Below, piece by piece: positions 56,193 through 64,000 of a stretch of DNA of 64,000 bases. A model generated the notes under the pieces. The model did no database searches. It was not told where the DNA came from and worked only from the letters and a program-made list of their open reading frames with translations. This stretch comes from Diadophis punctatus similis (Eukaryota; Chordata; Lepidosauria; Squamata; Dipsadidae). The stretch is taken from assembly GCA_023053685.1 (NCBI GenBank), contig JALIGW010000001.1, forward strand, positions 66,841,740-66,905,739, written 5' to 3'. The number at the start of each line of letters is the position of its first letter. Positions within the stretch are counted from its first letter, which is position 1. The position numbers and the translations under genes are program-made.

Positions 56193-57120
56193 CATCTCAG
56201 AAAAAGGGAAATACAAACCAATTGTGCACTGTTGCCAAGGCAACTACACAGAAATGTCCATGAAGTCACCAGCAGTCAAGCTTGATGAAAAGGTGATCTT
56301 ATCTACTTATTAGAGTATATTAATATTAAATTAATCTGATTTGTTAACGTTCTCCTATCTCCACCAGACACTTACTGGAGTGTATACTAGTATGCTATTC
56401 TTTGCCAAGTAAGTTCCTTTCAGTGGACCTCAATGCATCTCCTGGAGAACAGTGGAAGCGCAGATGAAAGATGGATTCAAAAATTGGAGCTTGCTTGCCT
56501 ACCTGAGTCTTTCCCTCCACCCTCCACCCCCCATCCTCTTGTATTACTATATACACTGATAAAATACTTGATCAAAAAACTAGAGGAAAGATTGCTTGAA
56601 TTCTGGTGATTTTTAAATTTCCTACATTCCATTCCTGGTTTACTGCTGGTAGGTCCCTCAGGGCACCCAAAGGTAATTAACACAGGAGATTCAGCATTTC
56701 CTCTAATAAAGTTGACAGGATAATCTCATCAAATAAATGAGAAACCGTTCCCTGAGATAGCTGTAGTAGACAGAGACATGTCACAGCAGTTACAAGGATT
56801 TCTGTCAACAACTACCACTAGGTTTTTTTGTTCTTAACCAAAAAAAAAAGGTGCCCTGATCCAGCTCCATGGGAATTTTTACAAGATCCTACACAGTGGG
56901 GAGAAAGGAGAGATGGAACTTCTGTGGCCTCTCAGACTACAGATGCAAATTCACAGTGTGAATTTCTATGCCCTGGGGATAGCATATTCTGCATTTTCTT
57001 GGAAATAAAATAAGTGATTTCCTTAAATCATTTATTGCATCTTTGAAGTGTGAGTGAGTCAGCTTTGATTTGGCAAGAATATGGTAAAGAAGGTTGGGGA
57101 GTATCTATTGTCTGAACTTT
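56193..57120. other. flank, no feature recognised
   Basis: Unique sequence. No gene or repeat supported. Confidence 0.35.
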
Positions 57121-57254
57121 ATTTATTTATTTATTTGTCAAACATGTATAGGATAGTAGTAGTTTGTATAAACATAAGTAAAAAGTAACGATAAAAGAGG
57201 ACAATAGGACAGTAGGACAGGGACGGTAGGCACAGTGGTGCGCTTATGCACGCC
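57121..57254 (-). mobile_element. CR1/L2-like LINE 3' end, part 1 (antisense)
   Basis: (TTTA)n tail at 57120-57137, then 'tcaaacatgtataggatagt', 'ggacagtaggacagggacgg' and 'tggtgcgcttatgcacgccc'. It is interrupted at 57263 by a DNA element and resumes at 58453. Confidence 0.85.
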
Positions 57255-57262
57255 CCTTACAG

Positions 57263-58444
57263 TAAGGTGACCAGACGTCCCGATTTTGGCGGGACAGACC
57301 CGCTTTTTCATGATTTGTCCCACGTCCCGCCCGTCCTCTAAAAAGTCCCGATTTTTTGAAAGAATGCACGACTAGGGCATTCTTTCAAAAAATCGGCCTG
57401 AAAGGGCGGCGTGCGAGATTGGGGGGAGGAGTTAAACTTTCGGAGGGCACTGGAGGGCGGTGAAGAGGCGCCTGATGCAGCCCCGCCTTCTCGAAACGGC
57501 CGGCGTCGCGGTGGGCGGGGTGGCCCGAGGGAAGGAATTGCATCCAAGATGGCCCTCGGGCCGGCGCTGGCTCAGCTGGCCGGGGCCGCCGCCGCAGCCT
57601 TCCCGCCGCCGGGGCAGCCGGGACTGGGGGCCCAGCCGCAGGGGCAGCAGCAGCAGGCCTCTCAGCTCGGGCCGGCCGTGGGCGGCGTTGGCGGCGGGCG
57701 GGCGTCCCGCGTTGTTGACTCCTCCGGCGGTGGCTGGAAGCTGGAGGGAGGGGGAAGGGAGGCTGCTCCTCCTCTCCTTCCCCCGCCCCATCCCTAGCCC
57801 CGCCCTCGGAGGCGCCGCTGCTGTTGGGAGGGGTGAGGGATGAGGAGCCATCGCCGCTTTGAGCTTACGAGCGGCGCAAACAGCCCTTCCTCGTCCCCCT
57901 CCCCTTTCTTCCCCCCGTCGCCTCGCTGCTGCCGTTGCCCTGGGACCGGGCGGGCGACTGGGAGACCGCGGCGCTTGGATGCTTGGAGCAGGTAAGCTGC
58001 CGGCTGCCTCCTTTCCCCGTCTCCCGCCTCCCGTTCGTTGCTTGCCAGCCCGGCCGAAGGGGAGACGGGAGGCGAGGAAAGGCCTCCCGAAGGGGAGGCG
58101 GGCTCCCGGGAGCCGGCAGCCCTTCGGGAGCCCGCCTCCCTTTCGGGAGGCCTTTCCTCGCCTCCTGCCTCCCCTTCGGCCGGGCTGGCAAGCAACAAAC
58201 GGGAGGCGGGAGACGGGGAAAGGGGGCAGCCGGCAGCTTACCTGTCGCGAGCTCCAGGCATCCAAGCGCCCCCCCGCCTCCCCCCCACCTCACCTGGACG
58301 CCGACATTTGCTGTTTTGCCCTCTGCGCATGCGCAGCGTTCTGCGCATGCGCAGCATTCTGCGCATGCGCAGAGGGCAAAACAAATGGCGGCGCCCAGGC
58401 GCCCCCCCCGTCCCGCTTAAAAATAAAAAAATCTGGTCACTTTG
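57263..58444. mobile_element. 1.2-kb GC-rich mosaic DNA transposon H
   Basis: The ends taaggtgaccagacg ... 'tctggtcactttg' are inverted repeats, and the flanks are the perfect 8-bp duplication ccttacag (57255-57262 and 58445-58452), so this is a hAT-type insertion into a LINE. From left to right it holds a 25-bp inverted pair around 57355-57390, a CpG-rich segment with an ATG in a strong context (57549), a 300-bp palindrome (57970-58269), and three tgcgcatgcgca repeats at 58324, 58342 and 58360. No transposase. The many Arg/Gly/Pro-rich ORFs are products of GC content. Confidence 0.88.
57970..58269. repeat. 300-bp near-perfect palindrome
   Basis: The left arm starts gcgcttggatgcttggag-caggtaagctgccggc (in two pieces) and is mirrored by '...gccggcagcttacctg' and 'ccaggcatccaagcgc'. 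Each arm is about 150 bp with few mismatches. The centre is around 58115. It is inside element H. Confidence 0.9.
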
Positions 58445-58452
58445 CCTTACAG

Positions 58453-58935
58453 ACCTCTTAGAAACGGGGAGAGGTCGACTGTAGATAGTCTAAGGTTAAA
58501 GTTTTTGGGGTTTGGGGAAGAAACCACAGAGTCAGGTAGTGCATTCCAGGCATTGATCACTCTGTTGCTGAAGTCGTATTTTCTGCAGTCGAGTTTGGAG
58601 CGGTTTACATTTAGTTTGAATCTATTACGTGCTCGTGTATTGCTGCGGTTGAAGCTGAAGTAGTCATTAACAGGAAGGACATTTTGGTATATGATTTTAT
58701 GAACTACATTTAGATCAGATCGGAGGCGACGTAGTTGTAAATTGTCTAATCCCAGTATTTCAAGTCTGGTGGAATAAGGTATTTTGTTGTGAGTGGAGGA
58801 GTGAAGGACTCTTCTTGTGAAATATTTCTGTACTCTCTCGATTGTATTTTTTGCAGTGCGGGTTCCAGACAGGTGAGCTGTATTCCAGAATTGGTCTAAC
58901 AAATGTTTTGTATGCTCTGGTTAGCAATGTAATGT
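58453..58935 (-). mobile_element. CR1/L2-like LINE 3' coding region, part 2 (antisense)
   Basis: The minus-strand frame at 58902-58447 is open for about 150 codons and reads as the C-terminal end of a non-LTR RT protein: LEILGLDNLQLRRLRSDLNV, VHKIIY, NRSNTRARNRFKLN and FSNRVINAWNALPDSVV. Another frame upstream adds LLTRAYKTFVRPILEYSSPV. A frameshift near 58850 separates them. 5' truncation occurs near 58935. It belongs to the CR1/L2-like group that carries R.R..RSDL..V.KI and W..LP..VV. Confidence 0.88.
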
Positions 58936-59988
58936 TGCCAGAGAAGAAGAACTTCCTGGGGAGAGAGGTTGTCATAAATAAAATATTTTTCTTTAAGAAA
59001 AATATCCCAATAATAATGCCAGCAGGGTAGAAATATTTAACTAAATATTTAAGATCACACTGTTTATCCATGTACATCTCAATTATCCTGTTCCACTTCA
59101 CAATTTAGCAATAAATGCTACTGCAACTAATAATTGCTCCCAATGAAACATTCCAGAATATTTATTAGAATCATTCTCATAATTTCTGTATCCTTCTTTC
59201 TCTTTGCTGTCTTACCAAACAGATGTACAAAATTTAAAAAAGCAAAGCTTTCATAAATTTTGATTATGTTAGGACAGTGCAGGACATTGGGATATAAAAG
59301 TAGCATAAACATTAAGAACCAAATTAAAAGAAATTCAGTATTTTGAAATACTGGACAGAATAATTTGAAAAGTAGGAGATTTAAAGGTTCACAACTGATA
59401 TATAGCACATTATTTAAACCCAGATTATAGAGGGGGGGGCCTAGATACAACTAATATTCAAGAAAGCAAGAGCAGAGGGCAAATAAGCAGTTAACATCTA
59501 CAGTGTGTCAGAAAGAAGTCTGAGGGAAAATTTTAGCATCTCCCCAATTCAGAATTTACTGTGATAGAAACCATAAAAAAATAACTGCTGTATAAGGATT
59601 TTCAGTCCAAGCTGAACCCAGTTTTATTTTCATCCTGCCTGTAAAACCAGATAGAAGGGATCTGTTAAGGTCTCCGACAAGTTGCAGGAATTCAGATGTA
59701 GGCATCCAATGAGATAGCTTTCCAGTATCTTCTTGAACACATTATCATCTCTCAGGTTGCAGGTCTATTGAGGTTTTTCATTATTTTTGGCAAAATCATT
59801 CCATCCTTTGTTTTGCACACTCAACAAATGCAGGGATCTAGGCTTCAGTTTATAAAATGTTCTTTGCTCAATCTTTGAGCAGTGCATGTGGTAGAAGTTG
59901 ATCCTGAAGATGTGGCCTGGGGTCTTCTAATATCCTGAGCTTTGTGTCTCTCAGATCCTTTTATCTATCCTGCCTAGCATAGATTCCT
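58936..59988. other. flank, no feature recognised
   Basis: Unique AT-rich sequence. No supported gene. Confidence 0.35.
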
Positions 59989-60233
59989 AGCAATAGCAAA
60001 AGCACTTAGACTTATATATATATATACCGCTTCACAGTGCTTTATAGCCCTCTTTATAGCCCTCAGAGTCAGCATATTGCCCCCCAACAATCTAGGTCCT
60101 CATTTTACCCACCTCAGGAGGATGGAAGGCTGAGTCAACCTTGAGCCTGGTGAGATTTGAACTGCCAAGTTGCAGTCAGCTGGCAGTCAGCAGAAGTAGC
60201 CTGCAGTACTGCATTCTAACCACTGTTCCACCA
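59989..60233 (-). mobile_element. tRNA-derived SINE, subfamily 1 (antisense)
   Basis: 'agcaatagcaaaagcactta', an expanded (TA)n next to 'accgcttcacagtgctttat', 'ggaggatggaaggctgagtc', B box 'gagatttgaactg' and a degraded A box near 60225. Confidence 0.88.
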
Positions 60234-61635
60234 TAGTCATATTATCTCCTAAGGATAATGTGGCTGTGATCCATCCACATTGCAGTTGTTTATATCTTGG
60301 AATGCTTTATTTCTGTAAAATAGTAAATACTAACAAAGATAGCACCAATAGCATTAAGTGCCTTGGGTACAATCCCAAAACATCTGGAGTACCACTTAAA
60401 CTCCATCGGCATTGACAAAACCACCACCAGTCAATTGCACAAGGCAGCTTTACTTGGAACAACTTGTGTCCTGAGACAATACCTTTAGCAACGTAAAACA
60501 ATTTCTGCCTATCTCAGGTTCTTGAGAAGGATATGTTAAGTGGATAAAAATCCCGGATCCAGGCTAAATATCTGGTGGTTGAATGCAACTAACCATAATA
60601 ATAATGCACTTTGAGGCAAAGGCTAATAGAAGTAAATGATTTTCATTCTAAAATTTACTTATTTACCTTCCGTAACTTGGAAGCCATGGTCTGCAATAAG
60701 ATGGAGTGGATATCATCACTTGTTGCACTTAGATTGCAAATAATAAAATTCTGAAAATTGGCAGCAATCAGCAAATGCCTCTCTGGTAGTTTAACACCTG
60801 GAAACAGTACCCAACCCTTTTTTAAATGGCTTTTGGAACTTCCTTGCCCCCAGGTCAGAAACTCTTCTCCTGCCCCCAGGTCACAAACAGAAGAACCCAA
60901 ACGCTTTACTAAAAGACCTAAGGTGGGTTTAGCACATGAAAAATGAAAATCATCCATCTCTCCCAACTCAATTTAAAAAACCCTAAAAATTCTAGCTGTT
61001 TCCACATGGATGGGACAGCTCTTTCCATTTTGTATCAGTGTCCCATCCACTGCTCTCCAGAAATATTAACTTCAACTCCCTGGCACTAAAAAGTGACCTA
61101 CCTCTCATATATGCCTCTCATTATGCCAACTCAACAAACTACTTTATTCAATAAAACATGGTTGTATGATTTAGCCCAATGGATCAAGTTTAAACATTCA
61201 GCGGCAAACCTGGGTTCCTGGATTTCATTGTTCTGTTGCTAAATGATAGATTGGATGGGCTACCAGATGAGTGGATGAAGTGAAAGTGTGACAGGTGTTC
61301 TATACTGTCGTGCTTTTTGGAAAAAAATTGTTGAGGTTTTACCAGCAGGTGGCACAATACTTATTCAATTTTGGTGAATTGAAAAACTAACTTGGATCAG
61401 ACCTGGTTAATTCTGAATGGGAGACCACAAGTAAATTTCAGGGATGAAAGCTGGAAACTGAAAAATTAACCTAAAGGATAGTGGCAAGCAATTTCTATAC
61501 TGTTGCCCAGAAAATCACATGGATGTATCCATAGAATTACCCACATGTATGTAATTATGAGATGAGCTGCATTTGAGAGAGTCTATAGTACTGTTGCTTC
61601 TTTTTAATCAGCTAAATTCATTTACAACATAAAGG
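60234..61635. other. flank, no feature recognised
   Basis: Unique sequence. A tRNA-like or 5S-like piece ('ggatcagacctggttaattc', about 61393) resembles the 'gatcagacctgg..aatgggagacc' phrase of 5S-rRNA-derived SINEs, but only about 60 bp fit. Compare a similar phrase, 'cagggtcagatcgcattatt', at 55869. Confidence 0.35.
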
Positions 61636-61643
61636 GAGTACAT

Positions 61644-62167
61644 CAGGGGCGGGTTCCTAACTTTTTTACTACCACTCTGTGGGCATGGCTTATTTTGTGG
61701 GTGTGGCTTGCCAGCCATGTGACCGGGTGGGCGTGGCTTCTTGGACTGCTGAAGGGAGGGGAACTGAGATAGGTCCTGCCGCCCATTCCCCCTCCCCTCA
61801 GCAGCTCGAGAAGCCTCGAACGTGCGAAAATGCCTGGGATCATCACCGCGCGTTCGTGGCTTCTCGGACTGCTGAAGGGAGGGGAATGGAGATAGCTCCT
61901 GCCGCCTATTCTTTCAGCATCTCACGTGCTCCCTCAGCCATCCTCCCCTGCTTGGACTCACTGTGGGGTAGGAAGGCAGCGCATGCGCAGTGCCGGAAGC
62001 TCTGCTTCTGGGCATGCGCAGAAGAAAATTTAAAATTAAAAATTAAAAAAATGTAAAAAAATGGCAGCGCCCAGGCACCGGCAACTGACCGCACCGGTAC
62101 TGTGACATCACCAGCTGTCCGCTACCGGTGCTATAGAGTGGACCGCACCGGTAGGAACCCACCACTG
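61644..62167. mobile_element. hAT-like MITE family F/G
   Basis: Ends caggggcgggttcctaac ... gtaggaacccaccactg with the perfect 8-bp duplication gagtacat (61636-61643 and 62168-62175), 524 bp. The TIR resembles that of family G (cagaggtgggttcctgcc). The internal block 'gacygctgaagggaggggaa'-type sequence occurs twice (about 61743 and 61868). Near the right end it shares atggc(a/g)gcgcccaggc with element H (62061-62076 versus 58385-58400). Confidence 0.9.
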
Positions 62168-62175
62168 GAGTACAT

Positions 62176-63345
62176 CCATTTCTTGAGATATGTGGAAGTA
62201 CTGCAACAGCTCACTTATGTATTTAACAAAATGCAGGTTGCAGTAGTTGAAGGAGGGTGGTGGGGGAAACCTTAGATCTGACCAATAAAAGAAAATGAAA
62301 GCATTAAATTTTGGAAAAGGTTTCAAGTGACCACAAACCCCTGGGTATGCTAAACTGCTTCACTGACCCTAGGGCTTATCTTTGCCCTAACCCTCAACTT
62401 CTCAAAGAATTAAGTGAAGCTGTCAGTCAGTGAAACTGGGGCCTTGTGTATGTGAAGCACACAAACTCGGTTCAGAGGGAGGTGGGATGTATGGTTGTGC
62501 ACACTAATCCTGCCCTTGCAGTCTTCTCTGCATATCTTTTGATGTGCATATCTGAGCAACTTTTTTCCCAAGAGGTTTTCTGAAAGGAATAGGGTGCAAC
62601 TATGCTAGGTGCTACACGCCCGAGAAGCCCCATGAAAAATATGTTTACGGCTTTGAAATGGAGGCTGAGTGAGAAGAGGAGATGAACATTATTTCCTCAG
62701 GTCTCTCAGAATCTTTACATGTATGGATCTGTGGAAGTGTACAAATATCTTTAAATAATTCATTGGTATATTCTGTGCATGCATGAGACATCCATATACA
62801 CGTATATCATTTCTACCCAAATAAATACCTAAGGCAAATTAAAACTTACAATCGATCAATGAAACTTCCCCAAAATTACAGGTTCCATCCATTGATAATT
62901 GCAATCTCATCAGTCTTTTAATCCTGATTGACGGCACCAAAGTAGAATTACTCAAGGCAGCATAAGACTCACAAATTCCCATCTGCTTCTGAGAACAGGG
63001 AAATGAAAGGTGTGAAAGTAAATGTTTTTATTCACGTAGCTGGAGGCCTTTTCTTGGAACAATTTACATGTCTTACTTAGTATATACAATTTCTGCAAGC
63101 AGAGCTGAGCAGAGCTGAAGCAGAGATAATGGTGGAAAATGTTGGTTGAGGATTACGCGTCAGGGGCCTTGGCTTTTGTATATGGCATTCTATATTACAT
63201 CTATCTCTTTTTTGAATTTATGTTTTTTTTATTGTTTGCGACAGTGTGCTGCTTAGAGTTATAAGATGGTCAGCTATATGATTTTTTAAAAATAAATAAA
63301 TAAGCAAAAAAGGAGCAGAATCATGTAAGACAGGTTTGTAAGCCA
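62176..63345. other. flank, no feature recognised
   Basis: Unique sequence. A short direct duplication ('agcagagctgagcagagctg', about 63100) is present. Confidence 0.35.
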
Positions 63346-63735
63346 AACCTGTGACATTCTATGGAAGTGAAAGTTGGTCTTTAAAGAAGCGGGATAGGAA
63401 AAGCATTGATGCTTGTCTTCTTTCGTGTGGGAGAAGACGCCCGAGAATACAGTGGACAGCCAAGAAAACAGACTGATGGATCATTGAACAAATCAACATA
63501 GAGTTCTCCCTCAAAGCACAAATGACTAGGCTCAAATTATCCTAATTTGAACACACTATGCAAAGTCTCAGCTCTCTAGAAAAGGTTGCAATGCTGGGGA
63601 AAGTAGAAGGAAAGAGAAGAGAATGACCAGCAGCGAGGTGAATGGACTAAGTTATGGTAGTGATGAGTACACCATTGGTAGACTAGAAAGAACAGATTAG
63701 GGGTAAATTGTCATGGAGAAAATCTATCTGTGAGG
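63346..63735 (+). mobile_element. RTE/Bov-B-like LINE 3' coding region
   Basis: Broken translation gives DRKSIDACLL, then WTAKKTD, WIIEQINIEFSLKAQMTRLK, SSLEKVAMLGKVEGKRR and SWRKSIC, the characteristic end of RTE/Bov-B RT proteins. It contains several stop codons. It is interrupted at 63736 by MITE G. Confidence 0.8.
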
Positions 63736-64000
63736 CAGAGGTGGGTTCCTGCCTCTGATTGCCGGTGCGGTTAATAGCTGTTGTTCGGCGCAGAGCCGAA
63801 GACGCTGCTGCTGTTCGCGGAGCGGGAGCTTTCCCCGGGCGCTTTCCCCGCCCGCATGGATGCCGCCAATTGCGTTCTTTTGCCCTTTGCGCATGCGGAA
63901 CGCTTTGCGCATGCGCAGAGGGCAAAAGAACGTAATTGGTGGCATCCATGCGGGCGGGGAAAGCGCCCGGGGAAAGCTCCCGCTCCGCGAACAGCAGCAG
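63736..64000. mobile_element. palindromic hAT-like MITE family G (cut by window end)
   Basis: Starts cagaggtgggttcctgcc and follows the copy at 49436 closely over its left half and into its right arm. The core carries tgcgcatgcgga (63888) and tgcgcatgcgca (63906), again starting 18 bp apart. The right terminus and target duplication lie outside the window. Confidence 0.92.

Noticed and set aside
57432..58461. Arg/Gly/Pro-rich ORFs up to 277 codons
   Set aside because: GC-rich element with long palindrome. ORFs occur in every frame on both strands with no domain. Only the first-exon-like segment near 57549 was kept, as a finding.
61390..61445. 5S rRNA-like gene or 5S-derived SINE
   Set aside because: Only about 60 bp fit the 'gatcagacctgg ... 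gggagacc' phrase, with no box A or intact 5' end, so the evidence is too weak to annotate.

Overview
This is a vertebrate nuclear window, almost certainly from a squamate reptile and probably a snake. The evidence is intron-split genes, an AT-rich background, and a repeat mix typical of squamates: CR1, L2, RTE/Bov-B-like and L1 LINEs, tRNA-derived SINEs, many hAT-type MITEs and long microsatellites. No bacterial, CRISPR or operon features are present.

Two host genes can be supported. On the + strand, six exons between 7482 and 22219 encode the C-terminal 146 residues of a regulator of microtubule dynamics protein (RMDN2). The exons for its N-terminal half must lie left of the window. On the - strand, two coding exons (41798-42753 and 37925-38531) give a complete 520-residue cytochrome P450 of the CYP1B1 type. 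The human genome has the same convergent RMDN2/CYP1B1 pair, so the two assignments support each other. A CpG-rich island with a GC box and four dioxin-response-type motifs at 46.0-46.9 kb is the best candidate for the CYP1B1 promoter and non-coding first exon.

Layout: 1-22 kb is RMDN2 introns and exons, packed with nested transposons. These include an ORF1-only L1 (HAL1-like) element with an open 381-codon ORF1 at 18.3-21.3 kb. 22-37.9 kb is the convergent intergenic region, including the presumed 3' UTRs. 37.9-46.9 kb is CYP1B1. 47-64 kb is gene-free flank with SINEs, LINEs and MITEs. It includes a CR1-in-CR1 insertion that itself holds a MITE, a 1.2-kb GC-rich mosaic DNA element with a 300-bp palindrome and a first-exon-like segment, and about 1 kb of non-repetitive sequence that looks like a candidate enhancer.

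The most interesting signals are: (1) a palindromic core module carrying 18-bp-spaced TGCGCATGCGCA (NRF1-like) sites that is shared by different MITE families; (2) the HAL1-like L1; (3) the mosaic element that may have captured a host CpG-island first exon; (4) a palindromic MITE about 250 bp past the CYP1B1 stop codon; and (5) the clustered XRE-type motifs. All family names come from pattern recognition and remembered consensus sequences. No database search was run.
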